Shown: positions 1-6,666, counted from the first letter of the stretch. The stretch is 16,486 nucleotides of DNA from an uncultured Eubacteriales bacterium (GCA_948938605.1 CARAIG010000084.1:1-16486), one strand, 5' to 3'. The notes: a model not told the origin generated them from the sequence alone. Program-made: numbers and translations.

Positions 1-176
1 AAAAATGTTAATCAAATTCCGCAAAGTACGGGCGTGTACCGAACTTTGCGTCCTAGCGGGGGATGTTGGGGATGCGCTCCCCAACGTAAGTGGAATAAGA
101 CGCGCCGTGTTGGCGCAACTCCTAAGTCCGACCGCGACGGATAAAGAACTGCTAGCACAAAGCGTAGCGACTGCGT
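1..176. other. Hairpin-rich intergenic region downstream of scfB
   Basis: No convincing gene is visible. The stretch holds several back-to-back inverted repeats: 20-27 with 43-50 (extended by CGG/CCG, 29-31 with 39-41), 65-72 with 78-85 (8 bp, 5-nt loop) and 102-106 with 112-116. None has a strong T-tract on the minus strand, so these are not textbook terminators for the maturase gene. They may be a structured 3' UTR or the edge of a structured RNA running off the window. A 68-codon frame across it is explained by the GC-rich palindromes and has no SD. Confidence 0.4.
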
Positions 177-1550
177 TCAGTTCCCGTCGCGCATGTGGTC
201 GGCTACTTTAATCATTATTGCGCATTCTATACGCTTTTTAAACAGTTCGCAACCGCTGGGGTATATTCCGTTAATGTCGCCCGAGGCGTGGTAAGCATTT
301 GCCGCGCACGCGCCCGAACAGTACAGCTTTGCCCAACAGTCTTTACATTCCGCTTTTGTATAAACATTGCATTTGCGGAATTGCTCGCGCAGTTCGTTGT
401 TCGTAACGCCATTGTAGATGTCGCCCAACTTAAACTTTTCTTCCCCTACAAATTGGTGGCAGGGGTACAAGTCGCCCCAAGGAGTAACTGCCATATATTC
501 CGTTCCGCTTCCGCAACCCGATACGCGCTTATATACGCAAGGTCCGCCGGTTAAATCTATCATATAGTGGTAAAACGTGAAGGGACGGTTTTCCTTTTTG
601 CGTTGTATCATTAGTCGCGCAAGTTCTTCGTATTGATGACATACAATTTTGATGTCGTCGTCCGTCAATCTTGCCTCGTCTGTTTCGCTGCAAACGACGG
701 GTTCCAAACTTAGTTCGGTAAATCCCAAGTCGAGCATAGTTTGGATATCGTTTATGAAGTCGGGGTTTGCGTGCGTAAAAGTTCCGCGCATATAGTAGTT
801 TTGGTTTCCGCGCGCTTTTACGAGTTTTTGGAATTTGGGTACAATTTTATCCCAGCTTCCGTTGCCGGCATAGTCCACGCGCAAGCGGTCGTGTATTTCC
901 TTGCGTCCGTCAAGGCTCAGTACGACGTTGCTCATTTCCTTGTTGCAAAAGTCTATCACGTCGTCATCTATTAGTACGCCGTTAGTGGTTAGCGTAAAGC
1001 GGAAGTTTTTGCCTTTTTCTTTTTCCACCGAACGCGCGTATTTTACAAGGTCCTTTACAACTTGCCAATTCATAAGCGGTTCCCCGCCGAAAAAGTCTAC
1101 TTCTAAGTTTTTGCGTGTTCCCGAATTTTCAATCAAAAAGTCCAATGCGCGTTTGCCCACTTCAAAACTCATTACCGCTCTGTCGCCGTGGTACTTGCCT
1201 TGACTGGCAAAGCAGTACGAACAGTTGAGATTGCAAGTGTGCGCTACGTGCAAACATAACGCTTTAATAACGTTTCCGCTTTTTTCCTTAAAAGCGGTAG
1301 CAATAGGCGAAAAAGTGTCCTCGGCAAACAATTTGCCTTGACTTTTAAGTTCCTTTATATCGTCAAGACATTCGGCAATTTCGCTTTTGTCAAGGTTGTA
1401 TTTTGCCGAAAGCGTATCGACTATTTCCTGTTCGGGGTGACTTTCGAACATTTCGATTGCATCGTAGCAAACGTCGTCTACCGAATGGATCGACCCCGAA
1501 AAAGTATCCAGTATAATATTGTAACCGTTTAGTTTATATTGATGTATCAT
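177..1550 (-). CDS. scfB: SCIFF peptide maturase, radical SAM/SPASM
   Basis: Radical SAM enzyme that installs thioether cross-links in the SCIFF Cys-rich peptide, a cytoplasmic RiPP maturation step. The 457-aa product opens MIHQYKLNGYNI, the N-terminal form I associate with the SCIFF maturase family, followed by a RiPP-recognition-like region (about 1-90). The radical SAM cluster motif CNLNCSYC sits at about 106-113 (C106, C110, C113). The C-terminal SPASM region carries many cysteines (GCGSG, YPCHQF, CKDCWAKLYCSGAC) for auxiliary Fe-S clusters. The start at 1550 is chosen by family N-terminus. No SD precedes it, only a short repeat of ACGCATTA units, and 22 in-frame upstream codons to 1616 also lack an SD. 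The precursor gene lies 149 bp upstream on the same strand, so the two probably share the promoter at 1892-1920. Function follows from family and neighbour; start choice is inference. Confidence 0.93.
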   Translation of the reverse strand: MIHQYKLNGYNIILDTFSGSIHSVDDVCYDAIEMFESHPEQEIVDTLSAKYNLDKSEIAECLDDIKELKSQGKLFAEDTFSPIATAFKEKSGNVIKALCLHVAHTCNLNCSYCFASQGKYHGDRAVMSFEVGKRALDFLIENSGTRKNLEVDFFGGEPLMNWQVVKDLVKYARSVEKEKGKNFRFTLTTNGVLIDDDVIDFCNKEMSNVVLSLDGRKEIHDRLRVDYAGNGSWDKIVPKFQKLVKARGNQNYYMRGTFTHANPDFINDIQTMLDLGFTELSLEPVVCSETDEARLTDDDIKIVCHQYEELARLMIQRKKENRPFTFYHYMIDLTGGPCVYKRVSGCGSGTEYMAVTPWGDLYPCHQFVGEEKFKLGDIYNGVTNNELREQFRKCNVYTKAECKDCWAKLYCSGACAANAYHASGDINGIYPSGCELFKKRIECAIMIKVADHMRDGN

Positions 1551-1662
1551 AATAATGCGTAGTGCGTAATGCGTAAATTCGGCAGTGTACAAACTTAACC
1601 GAAAAGGCATAAGCAACTGTATGTATATTTTAAATTTTAGTGTTAATGTTTACAACAAAATA

Positions 1663-1679
1663 CCGCCATTTTGTGGCGG
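1663..1679 (-). terminator. Attenuator-like hairpin between scfA and scfB
   Basis: On the minus strand CCGCCA-CAAAA-TGGCGG forms a 6-bp GC-rich hairpin followed by the moderately U-rich TATTTTGTTG. It sits 20 nt after the precursor stop codon. It would give partial termination, favouring precursor over maturase transcripts, or stabilise the 3' end of a short precursor mRNA. The T-tract is imperfect, so read-through is likely. Confidence 0.55.
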
Positions 1680-1699
1680 CATCTCGTAATTTGGCTAAA

Positions 1700-1849
1700 T
1701 TATTTGTTTTCGCTGTTTTCGCACTTTTGGTTTGCTACGCCGCAGCTTGTTTTGCAAGCGGATTGGCAGGAAGTTTGGCATTCGCCGCAACCGCCGTTTT
1801 TAGCGCTTTCGCAAAGGTTACGCGTTTCGAGAGTCTTTATTCTTTTCAT
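1700..1849 (-). CDS. scfA: SCIFF Cys-rich RiPP precursor peptide
   Basis: Precursor of the SCIFF (six cysteines in forty-five) peptide, the substrate of the adjacent radical SAM maturase. The 49-aa product starts MKRIKTLETRNL and has a Cys-dense core GGCGECQTSCQSACKTSC, a near-standard SCIFF core. Cysteines are at 13, 21, 24, 28, 32, 36 and 43, so there are seven; the extra one is C13 in the leader part. SD cctcct on the plus strand (AGGAGG, 1858-1863) lies 8 nt before the ATG at 1849. Its promoter is at 1892-1920 and the maturase follows after a hairpin. The gene is short enough to be missed by ORF callers; here the opposite strand gives longer spurious frames. The physiological role of SCIFF is not established. 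Confidence 0.93.
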   Translation of the reverse strand: MKRIKTLETRNLCESAKNGGCGECQTSCQSACKTSCGVANQKCENSENK

Positions 1850-1891
1850 TTGAGTTTCCTCCTAATAGACTTAATATAAATTGTTAATGTA

Positions 1892-1920
1892 AGTATATCA
1901 TTGATTGCTTTTATTGTCAA
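1892..1920 (-). promoter_or_regulatory. SigA-type promoter of scfA-scfB
   Basis: Minus strand TTGACA (1920-1915), 17-bp spacer, TATACT (1897-1892). It is near-consensus and lies about 43 nt upstream of the precursor start. Confidence 0.75.
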
Positions 1921-1969
1921 CAAAGTTTTGTTTGTCGCCTTAATATTTGTTATAGTTTTTTTGTTTTGT

Positions 1970-1998
1970 TTGACACGCTTGTATTTTTGTAGTATTCT
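1970..1998 (+). promoter_or_regulatory. SigA-type promoter of the NUDIX-GNAT/ASCH operon
   Basis: TTGACA (1970-1975), 17-bp spacer, TATTCT (1993-1998), 79 bp before the NUDIX start codon. It lies back to back with the scfA promoter. Confidence 0.6.
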
Positions 1999-2077
1999 TA
2001 ATTATAATGTAACAATAAATTATTTGCGTGACAGCGCAAGTCGTTTAAAATTATTATTCAATGCTAAAGGAAAAGAT

Positions 2078-2620
2078 ATGGAATTATTTGATTTGTACGA
2101 TATAAACAGACGTCCGCTCGGTATTACTATGGAACGCGGCGGAGTACAACCCAAAGGTGCTTACCGCTTGGTTGTGCATATTTGCATATTTTCGTCCGAT
2201 CACAAAATGCTTTGTCAAAAGCGCGTAACAAGTAAAAAAGTTTTTCCCGCTTTGTGGGATTTATCTTGCGGCGGCTGTGTGGATAGCGGTGAGACGTCCA
2301 TTCAAGGTGCCGTTCGCGAAGCCAATGAAGAATTAGGTATAAATTTGCCTGCAGACGTCACGCCGTCCGTTACGGTGTATTTTAATTACGGCTTCGACGA
2401 CGTTTATTGCGTGACTATGGATGTTGACGCAAATAACGTAAAACTGCAAGCAGAGGAAGTTGCCGAAGTAAAATGGCTTACCAAGGAACAAATCCACGCG
2501 CAAATAAACGGCGGCACGTTTATTCCTTACTCTCACGAATATATTGATTATCTTTTCTTTTGTCAAAATCATATGGGGCTTACCGACAGGGAAACGCCTT
2601 TAATAGGGGATGTAAAATGA
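2078..2620 (+). CDS. NUDIX hydrolase (IPP-isomerase-like/YfcD-like type)
   Basis: Probable hydrolase of nucleoside diphosphates linked to another moiety, with Mg2+ or Mn2+ bound by the NUDIX helix. The 180-aa product has a perfect NUDIX box at residues 66-88 (G-x5-E-x7-REANEELGI). The opening MELFDLYDINRRPLG and the phrase PALWDLSCGGCVDSGE are typical of the subfamily related to isopentenyl-diphosphate isomerase and YfcD; the actual substrate is not readable from sequence. The start at 2078 is chosen because AAAGGA lies about 7 nt upstream and the homologous N-terminus begins here. A 59-codon in-frame extension back to 1901 covers the promoter and has no SD. The stop overlaps the next gene's ATG (ATGA), indicating translational coupling. 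Confidence 0.9.
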   Translation: MELFDLYDINRRPLGITMERGGVQPKGAYRLVVHICIFSSDHKMLCQKRVTSKKVFPALWDLSCGGCVDSGETSIQGAVREANEELGINLPADVTPSVTVYFNYGFDDVYCVTMDVDANNVKLQAEEVAEVKWLTKEQIHAQINGGTFIPYSHEYIDYLFFCQNHMGLTDRETPLIGDVK

Positions 2621-3501
2621 CCGACTTGACCAAACGCATAGCACAGGCAAAGACTGACGGAACGTTCATTCAAACTTCACGTTTGTTTTTGATGCCGTTG
2701 GATATTTCCGATGCAAATGACGCCTTTAAATGGTGCGGTGATGAAGAAGTGACAAAATTTTTAAGATATACAACTTATACTAATGCCGACGACGTAGCAA
2801 AATGGATTGCCGAAAGCGGACATAACTGCTTCGGTATTTTTCTGCGTGATAACGGTCAACTGATAGGTTGCGGTGACAGCAGTAAAACTAAAAGCGGGGT
2901 ATTCGAATTAGGCTACAACCTTGCAAAAGCATATTGGGGTAATGGATACGGTACCGAAGCAAGCCAAGCAATGCTGGCTTACCGCGTGGCACAGGGAGTA
3001 ACGGATTTTGTTTGCGAACACGCCGTCGACAACATGCGTTCAGGGCGGGTTATACAAAAATGCGGTTTTACAAATCCCAAGGACAGTTCGTATACTTGTT
3101 TTGACGGAATACGGACTTTTAAGTCGTTAAAATATACTTTGCATATTGACAGATGCGAACTCAACGTTGACGGACAGTGGTTTGACAAAATAGTAAACGG
3201 AAGCAAAACAATCGAATTGCGTTTGTACGACGAAAAACGCCGTTCTATAAAGGTGGGTGATTATATTGTTTTAAACAATTTGGCAACAAAGCCCGACATT
3301 ACAAAGTGCGTAGCGCAAGTGACTAAATTGCACAAGTTTGCAAACTTCGATGAATTGTATCAAAGTTTAGATATGACAAAGTGCGGTTATGCGCAAAATG
3401 AAATTCCCAATCCCGACGATATGCTGGCGTACTATTCAGCCGAACGTCAAGCGCAGTGGGGCGTTGTCGGCATCGAATTTCAATTGCTTTGTGTAATGTA
3501 G
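2617..3501 (+). CDS. GNAT acetyltransferase fused to a C-terminal ASCH domain
   Basis: Two-domain protein of 294 aa. Residues ~17-173 are a RimL/RimJ-type GNAT fold: start SRLFLMPLDISDANDAFKW, acetyl-CoA loop YWGNGYGTEA at 106-115, then the typical VDNMRSGRVIQKCGF at about 137-151. Residues ~178-292 are an ASCH (PUA-like, RNA-binding-type) domain with GSKTIELRLYDEKR at 195-208 followed by IKVGDYIVL, and WGVVGIEF near the end. The ATG at 2617 has AGGGGA 6 nt upstream and overlaps the NUDIX stop. Known family facts: GNATs transfer acetyl groups; some ASCH proteins (E. coli YqfB) hydrolyse N4-acetylcytidine, but others only bind RNA. The YqfB-type catalytic pattern is not clearly conserved here (Glu follows KTI). 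A link to acetylated nucleosides or RNA is inference only. Confidence 0.85.
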   Translation: MTDLTKRIAQAKTDGTFIQTSRLFLMPLDISDANDAFKWCGDEEVTKFLRYTTYTNADDVAKWIAESGHNCFGIFLRDNGQLIGCGDSSKTKSGVFELGYNLAKAYWGNGYGTEASQAMLAYRVAQGVTDFVCEHAVDNMRSGRVIQKCGFTNPKDSSYTCFDGIRTFKSLKYTLHIDRCELNVDGQWFDKIVNGSKTIELRLYDEKRRSIKVGDYIVLNNLATKPDITKCVAQVTKLHKFANFDELYQSLDMTKCGYAQNEIPNPDDMLAYYSAERQAQWGVVGIEFQLLCVM

Positions 3502-3519
3502 TTCGCTGTAAATATGCAG

Positions 3520-3548
3520 TTGACAATTTTAATATCTTGCCGTATTAT
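3520..3548 (+). promoter_or_regulatory. Strong SigA promoter of an sRNA
   Basis: TTGACA (3520-3525), exactly 17-bp spacer, TATTAT (3543-3548). It begins 18 nt after the GNAT-ASCH stop codon and predicts a transcript starting near 3554-3556. Confidence 0.75.
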
Positions 3549-3553
3549 AGCAG

Positions 3554-3647
3554 ATAAGAAGTGATTGGCTCGGTGTTACGGTTTATTCGTTTCATCCTTG
3601 TAGCTCCCACAACATAGGCTTAATCGCCCGTGGCACTTCTTTTTTTT
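3554..3647 (+). ncRNA. Independent ~94-nt small RNA of unknown family
   Basis: A strong promoter lies directly upstream. The predicted transcript closes on itself with a 7-bp terminal helix AGAAGTG (3557-3563) with CACTTCT (3634-3640), then runs into eight Ts (3640-3647). A second possible helix is TGTTACGG (3574-3581) with CCGTGGCA (3628-3635), partly alternative to the first. A local hairpin TTGT/ACAA forms around 3598-3612. There is no start codon with SD and no gene immediately downstream before the tRNA-Asn promoter, so a trans-acting RNA is more likely than a leader. It lacks the hallmarks of SRP RNA, tmRNA and RNase P, and is too short for typical 6S RNA. Family is unknown to me. Confidence 0.65.
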
Positions 3648-3838
3648 ATGTCTTTAAGTTGTTTTTTGATGCTTATTTATGATTTTTGCCGTTTTAGGTA
3701 AATCTTAATTGAAATTGTAGGTTAGTACGAAGTTTCGCAGGATAAACAAACATAACGCTGTCTAAGATTTACAGTGTTCAATATTATGTTGCTAATGAAT
3801 TTTTAAACAACTAATTTTTAATTTTTTAGTAAAAATAA

Positions 3839-3867
3839 TTGACAATTAAATATCGAAGTGGTAATAT
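3839..3867 (+). promoter_or_regulatory. Promoter of tRNA-Asn
   Basis: TTGACA (3839-3844), 17-bp spacer, TAATAT (3862-3867), about 30 nt before the mature tRNA 5' end. The interval 3648-3838 before it is AT-rich with no gene or clear motif that I can support. Confidence 0.75.
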
Positions 3868-3897
3868 GGATAAGCAATCGCAAGATTAAGCAAATAT

Positions 3898-3972
3898 TCC
3901 TCGTTAGCTCAGCGGCAGAGCATTCGGCTGTTAACCGAAGGGTCGTTGGTTCAAACCCAACACGGGGAGCCA
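3898..3972 (+). tRNA. tRNA-Asn (anticodon GTT)
   Basis: Acceptor TCCTCGT (3898-3904) pairs with ACGGGGA, the discriminator is G and CCA is encoded (3970-3972). The anticodon arm TTCGG-CTGTTAA-CCGAA reads GTT. The T-arm is standard, with GGTTCAAACC. The 75-nt length is normal. Confidence 0.97.
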
Positions 3973-3977
3973 AAAAA

Positions 3978-4003
3978 GCCTTGACATTAGTCAAGGCTTT
4001 TTT
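3978..4003 (+). terminator. Intrinsic terminator of tRNA-Asn
   Basis: GCCTTGAC (3978-3985), loop ATTA, GTCAAGGC (3990-3997), then six Ts, right after the encoded CCA. Flanking A and T runs extend the stem and would make it bidirectional. Confidence 0.92.
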
Positions 4004-4098
4004 GAAGCAATTTTGTGCTAAAAATAATTAATCTTTCAATTAAAAATTAAGTGACGCTACCGTTAAAACCGTAACGCCACAAAAATTTATTCCTGTTT

Positions 4099-4485
4099 TT
4101 ATTTAATCAATCTTATTTTACCTATTACGGGCAACGGTTCGTTTTTGTCGGTAACAACGTAAACAATACCGATTATTCCCAATAGCAGCAGCAGTAGCGA
4201 CCAAACGCCCGCTAACCAACCGAATATGGAACTTATGCTTGTAAGTATACCCAAAACGACGTTCCCTATAACAGACAGCAACAGCAGTATTAATCCGTCG
4301 TTTGCGCGCATTTTAGCCACATCGTCCTTGTAAAGTATTAACGGTATAAAAAACAGTATTCCCCACAAATAGCACAAGCAAAATAACACTTTGCGTACCG
4401 TTTCGTCGTTTTTGTTGATTTCTATTTTTTCGTCCTTTTTTGTTTCTTCCGTTTGCTCGGTTTCTTTTTCGTTAAATTCGTCCAT
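4099..4485 (-). CDS. Small Tic20/DUF4870-like membrane protein
   Basis: 128-aa integral membrane protein of unknown function. A charged, Glu/Lys-rich cytoplasmic N-terminus (1-28) is followed by predicted membrane segments at about 32-51, 65-86 and 91-111. The order CYLWGILFFIPLILYKD, then MRANDGLILLLL, then a final hydrophobic segment and LPVIGKIRLIK matches the DUF4870/Tic20-like pattern (F/M-x-x-N-Q/D-G-L after TM1, terminal P-x-I-G-K). The usual Gln of NQGL is Asp here. The start at 4485 has AAAGGA 9 nt upstream and a promoter at 4518-4546. It is monocistronic, flanked by tRNA genes on both sides. Function cannot be inferred from context. Confidence 0.75.
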   Translation of the reverse strand: MDEFNEKETEQTEETKKDEKIEINKNDETVRKVLFCLCYLWGILFFIPLILYKDDVAKMRANDGLILLLLSVIGNVVLGILTSISSIFGWLAGVWSLLLLLLGIIGIVYVVTDKNEPLPVIGKIRLIK

Positions 4486-4517
4486 AGATACATTCCTTTA
4501 AAACTTAATCTAACTAC

Positions 4518-4546
4518 ATTATATTCCTTTTATAAAAATAATACAA
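4518..4546 (-). promoter_or_regulatory. Promoter of the DUF4870-like gene
   Basis: Minus strand TTGTAT (4546-4541), 17-bp spacer, TATAAT (4523-4518), with a short leader to the ATG at 4485. Confidence 0.65.
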
Positions 4547-4691
4547 CAGTTTAATTACGAAAAACGGGTTTTAACACGTTATTGTTGTAATATTATTTTT
4601 AACACAACGGATCCAATGTCGTTAATTACGTACAAGTACTTCAAACTATCTCTTAAACAATTTAAAGCAACGTTGCGACGGTAGTAAAAAG

Positions 4692-4712
4692 TGGTCTACC
4701 CGTCGGGATTCG
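4692..4712 (-). repeat. 21-bp duplicate of the tRNA-Arg 3' end
   Basis: These 21 bases are identical to 4858-4878, the 3' terminus (acceptor, CCA and part of the T-arm) of the tRNA-Arg gene, in the same orientation, starting 166 bp away. Similarity fades beyond, though GTCGG appears again nearby. It may be an old integration-site scar or the remnant of a duplicated, decayed tRNA gene. The rest of 4547-4857 has no gene that I can support. Confidence 0.8.
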
Positions 4713-4795
4713 TCCGACAACGTCGGTAAGTGAAACGCTACATTATTTCGAACAGTACCTACGCCAAGACAAAAAGGCGACGAACAAAAAGGAGC

Positions 4796-4824
4796 AAAAG
4801 AAAAGGACGCGCATTGGCACGTCC
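4796..4824 (-). terminator. Intrinsic terminator of tRNA-Arg
   Basis: On the minus strand GGACGTGC-CAAT-GCGCGTCC (4824-4805) forms an 8-bp hairpin with one G-U pair, followed by TTTTCTTTT. It lies about 34 nt beyond the tRNA CCA. Confidence 0.85.
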
Positions 4825-4857
4825 GTTCTTGTGCGACTAAGAGTGATGTCGCCGTAA

Positions 4858-4933
4858 TGGTCTACCCGTCGGGATTCGAACCCGAAACGATGCCGTCGGA
4901 GGGCATAATTTTATCCAATTAGACTACGGGTAG
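4858..4933 (-). tRNA. tRNA-Arg (anticodon CCG)
   Basis: Acceptor CTACCCG (4933-4927) pairs with CGGGTAG, discriminator A, encoded CCA. The anticodon arm ATGCC-CTCCGAC-GGCAT reads CCG. The T-arm CGGG-TTCGAAT-CCCG is standard. The D-stem is weak: GTCT against AAAT gives a C-A mismatch and a G-U pair. Position 37 is A, where tRNAs reading CGN codons with a G36 usually carry G37. These oddities may reduce confidence in full function but the gene has a promoter and a terminator. Confidence 0.9.
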
Positions 4934-4943
4934 ATACTTGAAT

Positions 4944-4972
4944 ATATTACCACAAATTGCGCCTTATTGCAA
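4944..4972 (-). promoter_or_regulatory. Promoter of tRNA-Arg
   Basis: Minus strand TTGCAA (4972-4967), 17-bp spacer, TAATAT (4949-4944), just upstream of the tRNA 5' end at 4933. Confidence 0.6.
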
Positions 4973-5054
4973 TTGTTACAGCTATTTTGTTTGCACTCTT
5001 AGCAGTAAAACTTGTGCAAGGTTAAATTTTTTGTTAAAATCTGCTTAAAAATTG

Positions 5055-5083
5055 TTGATTAAACTTGTCGGATATGCTATATT
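5055..5083 (+). promoter_or_regulatory. Promoter of the tRNA-Leu transcript
   Basis: TTGATT (5055-5060), 17-bp spacer, TATATT (5078-5083), with an extended -10 TGC. The 12-mer ATATGCTATATT also occurs in the promoter of the cargo-gene leader at 10716-10727. Confidence 0.65.
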
Positions 5084-5097
5084 ATATAAGCACGATA

Positions 5098-5178
5098 AAT
5101 GTAAGTGTGGTGTAATACTTCGTGGCGTTAGCTTCGCTCGGCTAGGGCATATGCGTTGAACGCAAGTATTTTTACATT
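5098..5178 (+). other. Nested-hairpin leader before tRNA-Leu
   Basis: Inverted repeats nest as AATGTAA (5098-5104) with TTACATT (5172-5178), then AATACTT (5114-5120) with AAGTATT (5164-5170). Inside are TAGC/GCTA (5129-5132 with 5141-5144) and GCG-TTGAA-CGC (5153-5163). The inner AATACTT/AAGTATT helix is followed by TTTAC, so it could weakly terminate. It begins about 8 nt after the predicted TSS. It may be a processed 5' leader, a small independent RNA or a MITE-like palindrome; nothing decides between these. Confidence 0.45.
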
Positions 5179-5187
5179 ACTAAATAT

Positions 5188-5273
5188 GCAGGTGTGGTGG
5201 AATGGCAGACGCGTTGGACTCAAAATCCAATGTAGGTGACTACGTGTGGGTTCAAGTCCCACCACCTGCACCA
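5188..5273 (+). tRNA. tRNA-Leu (anticodon CAA)
   Basis: Acceptor GCAGGTG (5188-5194) pairs with CACCTGC (5263-5269), discriminator A, encoded CCA. The anticodon arm TTGGA-CTCAAAA-TCCAA reads CAA. A long variable arm makes the 86-nt length expected for a class II tRNA. Confidence 0.97.
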
Positions 5274-5274
5274 C

Positions 5275-5323
5275 GAATAACCTAAATTGAACCTTAAATG
5301 GGTTTAGTTTGGGTTATTTTTTT
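5275..5323 (+). terminator. Intrinsic terminator of tRNA-Leu
   Basis: AATAACC near 5276 pairs with GGTTATT (5312-5318), with imperfect inner pairing of TAAATTGAACC against GGGTTTAGTTT, and a run of seven Ts to 5323. Confidence 0.8.
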
Positions 5324-5327
5324 GTAT

Positions 5328-5509
5328 GCAACGGCGGTTTATGCCGCGAAAGCCGCTTGACGTGAGAAAAGAGCGTGTTAGGCTGTCATTGCCAAAGGCA
5401 AACCAAAACCCACCGTCTTGCGGTGGGTTGCGTGTTTCGCCCTTATTTGCCTATATACACGCTCTTGCGCGGCTCGCGTCAAGCGGAACGTGGAATAAAT
5501 AGCCGTTGC
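5328..5509. repeat. 182-bp nested inverted repeat
   Basis: Five concentric inverted-repeat arms: GCAACGGC (5328-5335) with 5502-5509; CCGCTTGACG (5353-5362) with 5477-5486; AGAGCGTGT (5370-5378) with 5457-5465; AGGCAAA (5396-5402) with 5446-5452; ACCCACCG (5408-5415) with 5421-5428. The innermost hairpin, read on the minus strand, is followed by TTTTGGTTT and could terminate the recombinase transcript that stops at 5518. The outer arms are far more than a terminator needs. It lies between tRNA-Leu and the resident recombinase, so it could mark an end of the outer element. Confidence 0.8.
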
Positions 5510-5517
5510 GTTTTGTC

Positions 5518-6657
5518 TTATACGATATACATTTCTACTTGCATTTTACGGTTTTGTATAGTCTTTACGTTTTGCACTTTATAATGTAAGTTGCCGTAAT
5601 TCGAGTAAAACAAAAAGTCCCGATTATCGTCATCGGGACTTTGCTTTATAGGTGCGTTAAAGTAAATTTCTATTTTGTCGTTATATAACACGATTTCCTT
5701 TATAAGAAAGTTTATAAGCATTTTTGTTTCCAACTTTAACGCTTGTTCGTAATATTGCCGTATATCGCTTTCGGAAAGTTTTACGGCGGTTTTACTGCGT
5801 TCTATGAGTATTTGCCGTTCTAACTGCTCTTGCTGTTTTTCAAGGTCGTGCAAACGCTTATTTGTAGTATTCGATACGATACCGTTTTCAATCGCATTAA
5901 CAAGGTTTTCCAACGCTCTGTCTATGCGGTGCTTTTCATTTGTAAGCATTTTGAGATTGCCGTTTTCGTCTTTGTTTTGCCGTTTCATAATCTCGGTTAC
6001 GATGTTATCAAGGTTTTTCGGTTCGGTCATTACTTGTATGATACTGTCCGTAACAAATTCTTCTAAAAAGTCTTTCGGAATTTGTGTTTTGATACAGCCG
6101 TTATTATCTTTCTTTCGTCCTATGCACTTGTAATAACGCTTTATATCGCCATTGCGTGCCGTTCCCGTTTCTGCGCTTATCGGTCTGCCGCAGTAACCGC
6201 ATTTTACTTTATGGCGTAATAAATATACGGCTTTAATACTACGTTTCCCGAATTTATTTTGTTCGACTTTCGCGCGGACAATTTTATAAATATCGGTTGA
6301 AATAAGTTGCGGATAAATGTTATCTACGGTTTCGCCGTCTTTCATATAAACGCCCGAATACTTTTCGTTTGCAAGTATGCCGTAAACGGTATTTGGCGCA
6401 AACGGTTTGCCTTTGTATAAAATACCTTTGTTTGTAAGTTGAGAGATTATCTCTTTCACATAAACTCCTTTTGAATACTGTTCGTACATAAAGCGTACTG
6501 TGTCGGCTGTGGTTTCGTCTATTACGACTTTGCGTTGTTCTACTCTGTACCCGTAAGGCAAACCACCGCCTTGATATAAGCCTTTCAATCTCGTTTCTTT
6601 CATACCGCGTTTAACCTTTTGCGAAAGTTCCGCCGAATAGTATTGGTTCATACCTTC
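5518..6657 (-). pseudogene. Resident large serine recombinase, C-terminal part (split)
   Basis: C-terminal 377 aa of a large serine recombinase: recombinase domain (LPYGYRV, about 30-37 from MNQYY), zinc ribbon with CGYCG and later CIGRKKDNNGC, then a coiled coil around 215-295. It has no catalytic domain. The frame continues upstream as LLEG-MNQYY to the junction at 6653-6657, where the insertion begins. The missing N-terminus lies at 14900-15267 on the same strand. Joined at the shared GAAGG core the reading frame is restored to about 500 aa with no other lesion, so the gene was interrupted recently and could be repaired by excision. The internal ATG at 6651 has GAAGG upstream, so a catalytically dead C-terminal fragment might still be made. 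Homology is clear; restoration is inference. Confidence 0.9.
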
Positions 6658-6666
6658 TAATAAGCC

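Noticed and set aside
1901..2077. 59-codon N-terminal extension of the NUDIX gene with a hydrophobic stretch
   Set aside because: It overlaps the TTGACA/TATTCT promoter, has no SD, and the family N-terminus begins at 2078.
4692..4878. attL/attR of a current integrative element at tRNA-Arg
   Set aside because: Only 166 bp separate the repeats, with no integrase or cargo between, so at most a scar.
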